From assembly GCF_017745095.1 (NCBI RefSeq), contig NZ_JAGHZZ010000008.1, positions 49,781 through 113,780 of the forward strand: a stretch of DNA of 64,000 nucleotides, given 5' to 3'. This document shows, piece by piece, positions 16,538-25,758 of this stretch (position 1 is its first letter; each line of letters opens with the position of its first letter). The DNA is from Sporocytophaga sp. (lineage in GTDB: Bacteria; Bacteroidota; Bacteroidia; Cytophagales; Cytophagaceae). Position numbers and translations under genes: made by a program. Below the pieces are notes generated by a model. The model ran no database searches. It was given only the letters and a program-made list of their open reading frames with translations, and had not been told where the DNA came from.

Positions 16538-17473
16538 TCAAATCTTAGCTATTGATTCTCTGAGCTTTTCAACTAACACCTCATTAATTTTAACCAATGA
16601 TTCATAGGTCCACCCTGCTACATGCGGGGTGAACAGCACATTTTCTCTTTCAACCAGATTTTCAAGATTAAGTTTTTGTATTGATGTTAATGTTTCAAAT
16701 TTTTCGTTTTCAAGAACATCTAATGCTGCTCCCCTTATCTTACCAGAATTTAACGCATCTATTAAATCTGCCTGTAGCACAACTTCTCCTCTGGCGGTAT
16801 TTACTAACCAGAAATCCTTTTTAAAGTTTTCTATAAATTTTTTATCAACCATTCTTCTTGAAACTTCTGTCAATGGGATATGTAAGCTTAAAACGTCAGC
16901 ATCTTTAAATATCTCTTCCATTGAAACTTCTTCAGCAAATTCATCCCCATATCCTGATAAATATTTATCATATGCTATCACCCTGCATCCGAAACCTTTG
17001 ATCCTTTTAGCAAACGCTTTACCCATGTTGCCATAACCTATTATTCCAATGGTGAGTCCACCTACTTCATATCCTCTGTTTTTTTCTCTCTTCCATATTC
17101 CATTCCTCACTTCCTTATCTCCTGTCTGCATCTTATTCATTAGTGAAAGAAGCATTCCTACAGCATGTTCACCAACTGCATCCCTGTTTCCTTCAGGAGC
17201 ATTTACAACTTTTATTTTTCTATGTTCGACTTCTTCAATATCAATTTGATCAAGCCCAGCACCTGCTCTTGCTATTATCTTTAAATTAGTTGCAATATCT
17301 AGTAACTCCTTATCAATCCTTACTTTGCTTCGCACCATCAGTCCATCATAGTTCATTATAATCTTTAGAAGATCAACTCTGGTGACAGAGGGTCTGTAAT
17401 CAGGTACAATGCCAATTCCTTCCAACATAGAGACTATTGAAGGATGCATTTCATCTACAATAATAAATTTCAT
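16538..17473 (-). CDS. D-2-hydroxyacid dehydrogenase (phosphoglycerate dehydrogenase-like)
   Basis: A 311-aa NAD-dependent 2-hydroxyacid dehydrogenase. The Rossmann motif is GYGNMG (146-151) with an acidic residue, Asp169, for NAD. Catalytic residues are Arg228 (NTARGE), Glu255 and His284 (TPHVAGWT). It lacks the regulatory ACT domain of long SerA proteins. Substrate is likely 3-phosphoglycerate (serine pathway) but could be another 2-hydroxyacid; no serC or serB is adjacent. It lies 8 bp after mgtE on the same strand. Confidence 0.88.
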   Translation of the reverse strand: MKFIIVDEMHPSIVSMLEGIGIVPDYRPSVTRVDLLKIIMNYDGLMVRSKVRIDKELLDIATNLKIIARAGAGLDQIDIEEVEHRKIKVVNAPEGNRDAVGEHAVGMLLSLMNKMQTGDKEVRNGIWKREKNRGYEVGGLTIGIIGYGNMGKAFAKRIKGFGCRVIAYDKYLSGYGDEFAEEVSMEEIFKDADVLSLHIPLTEVSRRMVDKKFIENFKKDFWLVNTARGEVVLQADLIDALNSGKIRGAALDVLENEKFETLTSIQKLNLENLVERENVLFTPHVAGWTYESLVKINEVLVEKLRESIAKI

Positions 17474-17481
17474 GATTTCTT

Positions 17482-18834
17482 TTATAAATGATAAAGCGAC
17501 TGCGCCACAAGAAAATAAATTGCAAGGCCAAGAAGGTCATTGGCTGTAGTAATGAAAGGACCGGCAGCAAGGGCAGGATTAAAGCCTAATTTATCTAACA
17601 CCAAAGGTGTTATGGTTCCCATCACTGTGGCAAGTAAAACAACACTCATAAGTGCAGTTGAAACGATAATCGCCAATTTCATATCTTCCCCTAAAACCAT
17701 ATTCAGACCGAATACAAGAGAACTCAATGCGATTCCATTAATTAACGCCACAATCAATACTTTCAAAAAACTAGCGAAGTTGAATGCTCCATATCCAGAC
17801 TCTTTTGCCAGTGACTGAACAACAACGGAACTTGTCTGTATACCCACGTTTCCTCCTGTTGCTGTAATCAACGGAATGAAAAATGCCATTGCAGGTATCA
17901 GACTTATATCTTTTTCAAATAGTCCTATAAATTTTGCACCCAGCATACCGCCAGACATACCAATAATAAGCCAGGGTAATCTTACCTTAGATAAAGTCCA
18001 AACACTGTCATCATCTTCTGCAGGACCACTGATACCTGCCATCATCTGAATATCCTGTTCAGCCCTTTCTTTGATAACGTCTACAACGTCGTCAATGGTA
18101 ATTCGGCCAAGAAGCTTTCCATGAACATTTACAACAGGAATAGCTTCAAGGTCATACTTTTCCATGATCTGAGATACCTCTTCCGCGCTGATAAATGTTT
18201 CTACTGCAATAATCTCAGGTTCATATATATCGGCGATCAATGTATTATCATCTGCAAGCAGCATTTTTTTTAGAGATACTATTCCGAGAAGTTTATCAAG
18301 ATTATCTACCACATATACTGAATATATTCTGGAAACATTTCTTGACTGTCTTCTTATTTCCTCTATGCATTGGGTTACAGTCCAGTTAAGGTTCGCGCGA
18401 ATCAACTCTTTAGCCATCAAACCACCTGCGCAATCTTCATCATAGTGAATCAGGTCTCTGATGTGATCAGCTTTCTCTTTGTTATCAACAAGGGAAATTA
18501 CTTCTTCCTTGGTTTTAACAGGTAACTCATTGATTATATCAACAGCATCATCTGAATCTATGAAACTAATGTATGCGCCTATTTCATCGGGAGTAAATTC
18601 CTTTAGAAGCTTTTTTCTATAGTCAGAATCCAACTCTCTAATGACTTGAGCTCCGGTTTCATTCTCAAGCAGTTTTATTACATATGTAGAATGATCTGGA
18701 TCTAGTTCATGCACTACAGAAGATATATCCTGAGGATGCAATTCATCCAATTGCTCCCTGATCCATGAATTCTTTCTGGCATCGACCGCCTGAATGAATG
18801 AATCCAAATATTCCTCTGTCAACTCAAACTGCAT
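17482..18834 (-). CDS. mgtE: Magnesium transporter MgtE
   Basis: A 450-aa Mg2+ channel. The order is an MgtE N-domain of superhelical repeats (about 5-125), two CBS domains (about 130-250) that sense cytoplasmic Mg2+, a connecting helix and a five-helix membrane domain (about 280-450). The pore region contains FFIPLITATGGNVGIQTSSVV, typical of the family. It is 4 bp downstream of rsmA and probably cotranscribed. Confidence 0.94.
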   Translation of the reverse strand: MQFELTEEYLDSFIQAVDARKNSWIREQLDELHPQDISSVVHELDPDHSTYVIKLLENETGAQVIRELDSDYRKKLLKEFTPDEIGAYISFIDSDDAVDIINELPVKTKEEVISLVDNKEKADHIRDLIHYDEDCAGGLMAKELIRANLNWTVTQCIEEIRRQSRNVSRIYSVYVVDNLDKLLGIVSLKKMLLADDNTLIADIYEPEIIAVETFISAEEVSQIMEKYDLEAIPVVNVHGKLLGRITIDDVVDVIKERAEQDIQMMAGISGPAEDDDSVWTLSKVRLPWLIIGMSGGMLGAKFIGLFEKDISLIPAMAFFIPLITATGGNVGIQTSSVVVQSLAKESGYGAFNFASFLKVLIVALINGIALSSLVFGLNMVLGEDMKLAIIVSTALMSVVLLATVMGTITPLVLDKLGFNPALAAGPFITTANDLLGLAIYFLVAQSLYHL

Positions 18835-18838
18835 CGCT

Positions 18839-19615
18839 CTACTCTTTGATTATCATACAGGTTAGATTAATAAAATCCTCTACGGATAATTGTTCTGCAC
18901 GCTTCTCCATGATAGGATTGGTAAGTACAGATTCTGGCAAATTTAGACTTTTTAGGGCATTTCTCAAGGTCTTCCTTCTGCTACTAAAACTTTGTTTGAC
19001 TATTTTTTTGAAGTCCTCATCAGAACACGGCATTGTAGTACGCTCATTACGACGAATCCGTATTACACCAGATTTAACTTTGGGAGGAGGGTTAAATACA
19101 TGTTCATCAACAGTAAATAAGTATTCCATATTGTAGTATGCTTGAAGCAATACACTAAGGATTCCATAATCTTTATTTCCAGGACCAGAAGTTAATCTTT
19201 TAGCAACTTCTTTCTGAAGCATTCCGACTACTTCCACAACCTGTTCTTTGTAATCTAGAACTTTAAAAAAGATTTGAGAAGAAATGTTATATGGGAAATT
19301 TCCAATAATGGCGAATTGACCTTCAAAATATTTTTCTAAAGGAAGTCTCAAAAAATCTCCTTCTATGATATTATTATTTAATTCAGGATATTTTATTTTC
19401 AGATATTGAACAGATTCCTTGTCTATCTCGCTGACATACAAAGAGTATTTTTTTTCCTGTAATAAAAAATCAGTCAGCACACCCATCCCAGGACCAATTT
19501 CCAGAACATTTGTATATCCCTTATAACCAGTCAGTCCGTCTACAATATCTTTCGCAATACTTAGGTCATTAAGAAAATGCTGACCAAGAAATTTTTTAGG
19601 TTTTACAGATTTCAT
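18839..19615 (-). CDS. rsmA: 16S rRNA dimethyladenosine transferase RsmA (KsgA)
   Basis: Dimethylates A1518 and A1519 (E. coli numbering) near the 3' end of 16S rRNA. The 258-aa protein begins MKSVKPKKFLGQHFLND; the SAM site is LEIGPGMGVLT and the adenine-binding motif IV is NFPYNIS. The longest frame opens with a TTG at 19621, two codons upstream; the ATG at 19615 fits relatives better. It is the first gene of the rsmA-mgtE-dehydrogenase run and diverges from pepA. Confidence 0.94.
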   Translation of the reverse strand: MKSVKPKKFLGQHFLNDLSIAKDIVDGLTGYKGYTNVLEIGPGMGVLTDFLLQEKKYSLYVSEIDKESVQYLKIKYPELNNNIIEGDFLRLPLEKYFEGQFAIIGNFPYNISSQIFFKVLDYKEQVVEVVGMLQKEVAKRLTSGPGNKDYGILSVLLQAYYNMEYLFTVDEHVFNPPPKVKSGVIRIRRNERTTMPCSDEDFKKIVKQSFSSRRKTLRNALKSLNLPESVLTNPIMEKRAEQLSVEDFINLTCMIIKE

Positions 19616-19764
19616 CCCCAAAAGTAATCATTTAAGGTTACCTTTTTCACATTACAGGTATTCAGATTAAATAGCAATTATATGGTAATATTTTAGTTTT
19701 TTCTTTTTCGTACCTGTTTCGTAAATTTTCAAAGGCAGCATATTTCTATTGAAGTATGCTGTTT

Positions 19765-19792
19765 TTGTTTTAAAAGGGAAATGATAAATTTG
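19765..19792 (+). promoter_or_regulatory. Promoter of pepA
   Basis: TTG (19765-19767) and a perfect TAnnTTTG box, TAAATTTG (19785-19792), stand 17 bp apart, the Bacteroidetes sigma-A arrangement. Transcription would start about 15 nt before the pepA ATG. Confidence 0.6.
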
Positions 19793-19814
19793 CCGTTCAC
19801 AGAATAATGAAAGT

Positions 19815-21242
19815 ATGATTCGGTTAAATTTTGAAGGAAACATTTCTGAAAAAGAAAATCTGGCTATTCTGGCAGAATCAATCGCTGAAGTAAAACAATA
19901 CCTAACTAAAGCCGAGGAAATTGAATATGTTGAAAAAAGGATGGAATCAACGTCCATAATAGCAGTCAATCAACTCTATAGAAACGTCTATATCATTAAT
20001 TTCAGCAGCAAGGTTCTTGATTATTCCGGCAAAGAAAAATTAAGAAAAACTGGAGCCGAATTATGCTCTTTGTTAAAAAAAGAAAAACTAAAAACAATTC
20101 AGATTGCAGGCTCTTTCCATGAAGGCTTGCTTGCCTTAACAGAAGGTATGGCCTTGAGTGCTTATAATTTCAGCAAATACAAATCTACAGCATCTACCCC
20201 CTATCCTGAAAATATCAATATCTATTCTGAAGACTTAAAAGAATCTGATATTCTCGATCTGCAAAATCTTATAGAAGGAGTTTACCATACAAGAAACCTT
20301 GTTAATGAACCGGTCAATTTTTTGACAGCAGAGCAATTTGGGGATGAATTTAAATCTTTGGGTAATAAAGCCGGATTTAAAGTTGAAGTATTTGACAAAC
20401 AAAAGATTACGGAGTTAAAAATGGGAGGCCTGATCAGTGTTAACTTAGGCAGCCCTAATCCACCGACATTTATCATTTCTGAATACAAACCGGCAAATGC
20501 CATAAATACCAGGCCTTATGTCCTTATCGGAAAAGGCGTTGTCTATGACACTGGAGGCTTATCACTAAAGCCAACCCCCAATTCCATGGACCTCATGAAG
20601 TCTGACATGGCTGGAGGAGCAGCAGTTGCAGGAATATTATATGCTATAGCCAAAACTAAACTTCCGTTATATATTATAGGTCTGGTGCCAGCTACGGAAA
20701 ATCGACCTGACGGTAATGCCATGACTCCAGGAGATGTAATTAAAATGTATGATGGCACCACTGTCGAAGTTTTGAACACTGATGCCGAGGGCAGACTAAT
20801 ACTGGCTGATGCATTGGCTTATGCAGCCCAATATGATCCTCTTTTTGTGGCAGACCTTGCAACATTAACCGGAGCTGCTGCCAGAGCTATTGGGAAAGAA
20901 GGGATTGTATATATGGGGACGGCAAAACAAGATTATAAAACCATGCTGGAAAATTCAGGAAAAGAGGTTTATGAACGTCTGGTAGAATTTCCTCTTTGGG
21001 AAGAATATGGAAAACAATTACAATCTGACATAGCTGATTTAAAAAATATAGGATCCGGGGATGCCGGTGCTATTACTGCAGGGAAATTTATGCAACATTT
21101 CGTAAAATATGACTGGGTGCACCTGGACATTGCGGGAAGTGCATTTTTAACTTCTGAAGATAGCTATAGAGGAAAAAACGGCACCGGAGCAGGCGTTCGG
21201 TTATTTTATGATTTTTTCAAAAAAATAAGTCAACAAAACTAA
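19815..21242 (+). CDS. pepA: Leucyl aminopeptidase (M17 family)
   Basis: A 475-aa two-metal cytosolic aminopeptidase. The catalytic C-terminal domain shows Lys240, Asp245 and Lys252 in GKGVVYDTGGLSLKP, Asp264 in KSDMAGG, and the family signature NTDAEGRL (321-328) with Asp323, Glu325 and Arg327. The N-terminal domain is divergent, as usual. There is no signal peptide. pdxA follows after 2 bp. Confidence 0.94.
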   Translation: MIRLNFEGNISEKENLAILAESIAEVKQYLTKAEEIEYVEKRMESTSIIAVNQLYRNVYIINFSSKVLDYSGKEKLRKTGAELCSLLKKEKLKTIQIAGSFHEGLLALTEGMALSAYNFSKYKSTASTPYPENINIYSEDLKESDILDLQNLIEGVYHTRNLVNEPVNFLTAEQFGDEFKSLGNKAGFKVEVFDKQKITELKMGGLISVNLGSPNPPTFIISEYKPANAINTRPYVLIGKGVVYDTGGLSLKPTPNSMDLMKSDMAGGAAVAGILYAIAKTKLPLYIIGLVPATENRPDGNAMTPGDVIKMYDGTTVEVLNTDAEGRLILADALAYAAQYDPLFVADLATLTGAAARAIGKEGIVYMGTAKQDYKTMLENSGKEVYERLVEFPLWEEYGKQLQSDIADLKNIGSGDAGAITAGKFMQHFVKYDWVHLDIAGSAFLTSEDSYRGKNGTGAGVRLFYDFFKKISQQN

Positions 21243-21244
21243 AA

Positions 21245-22273
21245 ATGGGATACTTAACAAATAATTCAGAAAAACCTGTAATCGGAATTACACTGGGAGA
21301 TTTTAACGGGGTAGGTCCGGAGGTAATTATTAAAACATTGTCAGACAGCAGAATTACCAAAATCTGTGTACCCATTGTTTATGGTTCTGTTAAAATTTTC
21401 AGCAGATATAAAAAACTGATAGAAACATCTGAAGAATTGCATTTCCATCAGACAAAAAATACTGAAGGAATTAACCCCAAGAAAATTAACATCATTAATT
21501 GCTGGGAAGAAGATCACGAAATTAATCCTGGTAAGCCTACTACAGAATCAGGACAATCAGCATATATTTCTCTTTCTAGAGCATCTGAAGATTTATTTTC
21601 CGGAAAACTCGATGCTGTAGTAACTGCCCCTATTAATAAGAAAAACATTCAATCTGAGGAGTTTAAGTTCCCCGGACATACTGAATTTTTCACTCACAAA
21701 AGTGGCGTAAATGATAGTTTAATGCTATTGGTTAGCGAAGACCTTAGGGTTGGAGTAGTTACAGGACATATTCCACTTTCTGAAGTTAAAAAATCTTTGA
21801 CGAAGGAAAGACTCTTATCCAAAATCAATGTATTATATAAAGCATTGAAAAATGATTTTGGAATATTGAAACCAAAAATAGCCTTATTAGGGTTAAATCC
21901 ACATGCAGGAGAGGAAGGATTATTAGGAAAAGATGAAATAGAATTACTTACTCCACTCGTTGAAGAATTAAAAGCTAAAGGCGTTTTAATATTTGGCCCA
22001 TTTCCAGCAGATGGATTTTTTGGAACAAAACAGTACAAAAAATTTGATGCTGTTTTAGGAATGTATCATGATCAAGGACTTATACCATTTAAAGCGTTGG
22101 CATTTGATTCGGGGGTAAACTATACTTCAGGACTTCCTGTAATCAGAACTTCTCCGGACCACGGCACGGGTTATGACATAGCCGGAAAAAATATTGCGAA
22201 TGAATCTTCGTTCAGGGAAGCAGTGTTTTTGGCATGTGATATTGTAAAAAATCGTAAACCTGTAACAGTTTAG
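21245..22273 (+). CDS. pdxA: 4-hydroxythreonine-4-phosphate dehydrogenase PdxA
   Basis: Oxidises 4-phosphohydroxy-L-threonine in the DXP-dependent route to pyridoxal phosphate. The 342-aa protein carries ITLGDFNGVGPEV at the start, the metal-binding His in FPGHTEFF, a second in TGHIPLSEV, and MYHDQGLIPFKAL near the end. Length is normal. It is 2 bp downstream of pepA and ends about 100 bp before the yceD cluster, which has its own promoter. Confidence 0.94.
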   Translation: MGYLTNNSEKPVIGITLGDFNGVGPEVIIKTLSDSRITKICVPIVYGSVKIFSRYKKLIETSEELHFHQTKNTEGINPKKINIINCWEEDHEINPGKPTTESGQSAYISLSRASEDLFSGKLDAVVTAPINKKNIQSEEFKFPGHTEFFTHKSGVNDSLMLLVSEDLRVGVVTGHIPLSEVKKSLTKERLLSKINVLYKALKNDFGILKPKIALLGLNPHAGEEGLLGKDEIELLTPLVEELKAKGVLIFGPFPADGFFGTKQYKKFDAVLGMYHDQGLIPFKALAFDSGVNYTSGLPVIRTSPDHGTGYDIAGKNIANESSFREAVFLACDIVKNRKPVTV

Positions 22274-22348
22274 CAAGCAAGAAGCAAATCAAATACACTG
22301 ATTTTCAAGTGGAATATCTTACAAATTGGTTACTTAAAATTAACATTT

Positions 22349-22377
22349 TTGTTAATTAAAATAATATATTAACTTTG
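22349..22377 (+). promoter_or_regulatory. Promoter of the yceD-rpmF-plsX-fabH cluster
   Basis: TTG (22349-22351) and TAACTTTG (22370-22377), a perfect TAnnTTTG, are 18 bp apart. The predicted start falls near 22384. A small hairpin, GCCCT/AGGGC (22379-22395), begins right at the transcript 5' end, just before the GGAG (22396-22399) that serves yceD. Confidence 0.65.
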
Positions 22378-22410
22378 CGCCCTAGATTTCAGGGCGGAGC
22401 TATGACTTGT

Positions 22411-22953
22411 ATGAAAGGATTAAGAACTTTTGACATCGATATAGTAAGTCTAAGTAATGCTAAACACTACTATGACTACACTCTGGACAGTACGTTTTTT
22501 GAGAATTTTGAAGACAGCCTGTTAGAAAAAGGTCAGCTGAAAGCAGCGGTGATGCTTAATAAATCGGAGACGATGATCCAAGCAACAATTGCTGTAGAAG
22601 GCTGGGTAGAATTAATTTGCGACAGAAGTCTCGATCCGTTTGAATATCAAATCAATACAAATGATCAGATTATATTCAAATATGGAAAAGAGTATGCGGA
22701 AATCAGTGAAGAAATTATCACTATTCCCTTTGAAACTCAAAAATTAAATCTGTCTCAATTTATATATGAATTCATAGGACTGGCTGTCCCAATGAAAAAA
22801 CTTCATCCAAAATTCATAAAGGAAGGTGAAGAAGAAAATGATGAAGAAGAAACTCTTCATATTTATTCAACGCCAATTGACCTTGATGAAGATGAATTAA
22901 AAGACGATGAAATAGATCCCAGATGGGATATATTAAATAAACTAAAAAAATAA
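22411..22953 (+). CDS. yceD: YceD/DUF177 family protein
   Basis: A 180-aa acidic protein of the DUF177 family, which nearly always precedes rpmF and is linked to 23S rRNA and ribosome maturation. It begins MKGLRTFDIDI and has the family core CDRSLDPFEY at about 64-73, followed by a very acidic stretch (EEENDEEE). The longest frame starts with a TTG at 22375 that lies within the promoter -7 box, so it cannot be right; ATG at 22402 or 22411 remain, and 22411 has the better ribosome-site spacing from GGAG. rpmF follows after 17 bp. Confidence 0.88.
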   Translation: MKGLRTFDIDIVSLSNAKHYYDYTLDSTFFENFEDSLLEKGQLKAAVMLNKSETMIQATIAVEGWVELICDRSLDPFEYQINTNDQIIFKYGKEYAEISEEIITIPFETQKLNLSQFIYEFIGLAVPMKKLHPKFIKEGEEENDEEETLHIYSTPIDLDEDELKDDEIDPRWDILNKLKK

Positions 22954-22970
22954 TAAATTAATTAAATACA

Positions 22971-23162
22971 ATGGCTCATCCTAAGAGAAAAATTTCGAAA
23001 ACCAGAAGAGACAAAAGAAGAACTCACTATAAAGCAAGTGCTCCAACATTATCAATTTGTCCAACTACCGGTGAAGCGCACTTGAGACACAGAGCACATT
23101 GGTCTGAAGGTAAATTATATTACAAAGGCCAAGTTGTAATGGAAAAAGAGATCCTGGCATAA
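22971..23162 (+). CDS. rpmF: 50S ribosomal protein L32
   Basis: A 63-aa ribosomal protein with the L32 start [20 protein letters not shown] and a C-terminal part with a single Cys (SICPTTGE). Zinc-binding L32 forms have paired Cys motifs; this one is the zinc-free (C-minus) form. It sits between yceD and plsX, the standard order, linking ribosome synthesis to phospholipid and fatty-acid synthesis. Confidence 0.97.
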   Translation: MAHPKRKISKTRRDKRRTHYKASAPTLSICPTTGEAHLRHRAHWSEGKLYYKGQVVMEKEILA

Positions 23163-23171
23163 AATAACTCT

Positions 23172-24113
23172 ATGAGAATTGCATTGGATGCAATGGGTGG
23201 TGATTACGCCCCCCAGGCTGTCCTTCAGGGTGCTTTAATGGCAAAGGAGTCTTTTTCTAAGGAAAGCAAAGAAATTGTTTTAATTGGAGATCAGGCTATC
23301 ATTCACTCCCATCTCGAAAAGTTGGGAGCTGATAAAAATGCTTTTGAAATTATACATACTGAAGATGTAATAGGAATGGGTGAACACCCGACTAAAGCTA
23401 TTGGCCAAAAGCCAAACTCCAGCATAATGTTAGGTTTCAAAATGCTTAAGGAAAAGTCAGTAGACGCCTTTTGCAGTGCCGGCAATACAGGAGCAATGCT
23501 TGTCGGCTCACTTTTTACAATAAAAGCAATACCAGGAATAGACAGGCCCGGAATTGCTGGTTTTATACCCAAAGAAGACGGTAGATACGGGATTCTTCTG
23601 GATGTAGGAGCTAATGCAGATTGTAAACCTGAATTTCTGGATCAATTCGCAGTACTCGGCTCTCTATATTCAAAGTATATTTTTAATATAGAAAATCCCA
23701 AAGTAGGTTTAATGAACCTGGGAGAAGAAGAGCAGAAAGGTACAATCCTGACTCAGGCAACTCATCAGCTACTGAAAAATAACCCCAAAATTAACTTTAT
23801 AGGAAACATAGAAGGCAGAGATGCTTTCAATGATAGAGCCGATGTAATTGTTACGGACGGCTTTACGGGAAATGTTGTCCTTAAGCTGGCGGAAACATTT
23901 TATGAATTAATGGAAAAAAGAAATTTCATGGATCCGTTCATAGAATTGTTTAATTATGCCGGTGTTGGCGGTAGCCCAATCCTTGGTGTTAATGGAAATG
24001 TTATTATTGGCCACGGAGTATCCACACCTATTGCTATTAAAAATATGCTAAATCTTGCGGTTCAACTTACCGAATCCGGAATAGTAGACAAAATTAAAAA
24101 CGCATACAATTAA
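23172..24113 (+). CDS. plsX: Phosphate acyltransferase PlsX
   Basis: Makes acyl-phosphate from acyl-ACP for the PlsY step of phosphatidic acid synthesis. The 313-aa protein opens with the family signature [17 protein letters not shown] and contains [12 protein letters not shown] and [12 protein letters not shown]. It is a peripheral cytoplasmic-membrane enzyme of normal length. It lies 9 bp after rpmF and 14 bp before fabH. Confidence 0.96.
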   Translation: MRIALDAMGGDYAPQAVLQGALMAKESFSKESKEIVLIGDQAIIHSHLEKLGADKNAFEIIHTEDVIGMGEHPTKAIGQKPNSSIMLGFKMLKEKSVDAFCSAGNTGAMLVGSLFTIKAIPGIDRPGIAGFIPKEDGRYGILLDVGANADCKPEFLDQFAVLGSLYSKYIFNIENPKVGLMNLGEEEQKGTILTQATHQLLKNNPKINFIGNIEGRDAFNDRADVIVTDGFTGNVVLKLAETFYELMEKRNFMDPFIELFNYAGVGGSPILGVNGNVIIGHGVSTPIAIKNMLNLAVQLTESGIVDKIKNAYN

Positions 24114-24127
24114 ATCTTATCAGGCAG

Positions 24128-25126
24128 ATGAGCAAATTAAGAGCTGCTATTACAGGGGTTGGAGGTTATGTTCCAGATTATATTCTAACCAATAAAGAGC
24201 TCGAAAAACTGGTTGACACCACTGACGAATGGATATTGACCAGAACAGGAATCAGGGAAAGAAGGCTGCTTAAGAACCCGGGAGAAGGAACTTCCAATAT
24301 TGCGATTCATGCAGTAAATGAGTTATTAAAAAAGACTAATACCAATCCTGATGAAATCGACCTATTAATTTGCTGCACTACAACGCCAGACTATGTATTC
24401 CCTGCAACAGGCAATTTGCTTTGCGATATGGCTGGGTTGAAAAACGCCTTTAGCTATGACCTCAATGCGGCTTGTTCAGGTTTTATTTATGGCCTAGTAA
24501 CAGGAAGTCAGTTTATTGAAAGTGGAAAATTCAAAAAAGTAATTGTAGTTGGTGGAGATAAAATGTCTTCTATCATCAACTATAAAGACCGTACTACTTG
24601 TATAATCTTCGGAGATGGTGCCGGAGCTGTGCTTTTAGAACCAGATACCAGTGGTCATGGTGTAATGGACAGCGTATTAAAAACTGATGGTTCCGGCGCT
24701 AAATACTTATGTATGAAAGCAGGCGGAAGCAGAAAACCAGCAAGTCTGGAAACTATAGCTGCCAAGGAACACTATGCTTATCAAGAAGGCGCGACAGTTT
24801 TCAAATTCGCTGTAACCAATATGGCTGATGTTTCTGCAGAAATTATGCGCAGAAATAACCTCACTTCAAGCGACGTTGCATGGCTTGTATCCCATCAGGC
24901 CAATAAAAGAATCATAGATGCTACGGCCGATCGAATGGGGCTCGACGACAAAAAAGTACTCATCAATATAGACCGCTACGGCAATACTACCAATGGTACC
25001 ATTCCTCTTCTCCTATGGGACTATGAGAAGAAATTCAAGAAAGGTGACAATGTAGTAATGGCTGCATTTGGCGGAGGCTTTACCTGGGGATCAGTATATC
25101 TAAAATGGGCATATGACCCTAAATAA
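24128..25126 (+). CDS. fabH: 3-oxoacyl-ACP synthase III FabH
   Basis: Starts fatty-acid synthesis by condensing an acyl-CoA with malonyl-ACP. The 332-aa protein has the full triad: Cys116 in NAACSGF, His256 in SHQANKRI and Asn286 in GNTTNGTIP. The C-terminal GGGFTWGS matches the family. It follows plsX closely and precedes accB by 64 bp. Confidence 0.96.
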   Translation: MSKLRAAITGVGGYVPDYILTNKELEKLVDTTDEWILTRTGIRERRLLKNPGEGTSNIAIHAVNELLKKTNTNPDEIDLLICCTTTPDYVFPATGNLLCDMAGLKNAFSYDLNAACSGFIYGLVTGSQFIESGKFKKVIVVGGDKMSSIINYKDRTTCIIFGDGAGAVLLEPDTSGHGVMDSVLKTDGSGAKYLCMKAGGSRKPASLETIAAKEHYAYQEGATVFKFAVTNMADVSAEIMRRNNLTSSDVAWLVSHQANKRIIDATADRMGLDDKKVLINIDRYGNTTNGTIPLLLWDYEKKFKKGDNVVMAAFGGGFTWGSVYLKWAYDPK

Positions 25127-25190
25127 TGCTATCCTTCAGTATTTTAACCAGGAAAATTTCGATATTTGAAAAAACATTTACAAGCAGAAT

Positions 25191-25679
25191 ATGAAAGCTA
25201 AAGAAATTCAGGAGTTGCTGGACTTTATCGCAAGTTCAGGTCTTGCTGAGGTTAACATCGAAACGGAGCAATTTAAAATTGCCGTAAAAAAATATTCAGA
25301 ACCTCAGACTCTAACAGTAACTCAGGTTCCTCAGGCTATTGCTCAACCTGTAGCTCCGGTGCATGCACCAGTTGCACAACCAGCAGCTCAACAAAAAGTA
25401 GAAACTCCTTCTACTCCTGCAGAATCATCAAACAAAAATCTAATTACCATCAAATCACCAATGATCGGAACTTTCTATAGATCAGCTAATCCTGATTCTC
25501 CATCATTTGTTAATGTAGGTGATGAGGTCAAACAAGGTCAGACTGTTTGTATCATTGAAGCAATGAAATTATTCAATGAAATCGAATCAGAAGTTTCTGG
25601 TAAAATTGTAAAAATTCTCGTAGAAAACGCTTCTCCAGTAGAATACGATCAGCCACTATTCCTGGTAGAACCTAAATAA
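25191..25679 (+). CDS. accB: Biotin carboxyl carrier protein AccB
   Basis: Carries biotin for acetyl-CoA carboxylase. Residues 1-38 form the N-terminal segment, followed by a flexible Pro/Ala/Gln-rich linker (about 40-80) and the biotinyl domain (about 84-162). The biotinylated lysine is Lys126 in EAMKLFNE. Length is 162 aa. An intrinsic terminator separates it from accC, so the two subunits may be partly uncoupled. Confidence 0.96.
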   Translation: MKAKEIQELLDFIASSGLAEVNIETEQFKIAVKKYSEPQTLTVTQVPQAIAQPVAPVHAPVAQPAAQQKVETPSTPAESSNKNLITIKSPMIGTFYRSANPDSPSFVNVGDEVKQGQTVCIIEAMKLFNEIESEVSGKIVKILVENASPVEYDQPLFLVEPK

Positions 25680-25697
25680 AGGCAGAACAGCATTTTG

Positions 25698-25724
25698 AAA
25701 AGGGATTTCCTATCCCTTTTTTTT
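25698..25724 (+). terminator. Terminator between accB and accC
   Basis: AAAAGGGAT and ATCCCTTTT form 9-bp arms around TTCCT, followed by more T to 25724. It lies inside the accB-accC pair, so it may attenuate rather than fully end transcription. Confidence 0.75.
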
Positions 25725-25758
25725 ATGACCAAATTTTCAATTTTAATTAACCATATCT

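Noticed and set aside
19619..19626. CAAAAGTA (minus TACTTTTG) as a promoter for rsmA
   Set aside because: The box overlaps the start codon region so transcription would begin inside the gene; no TTTG stands upstream. Leaderless start is possible but unsupported.
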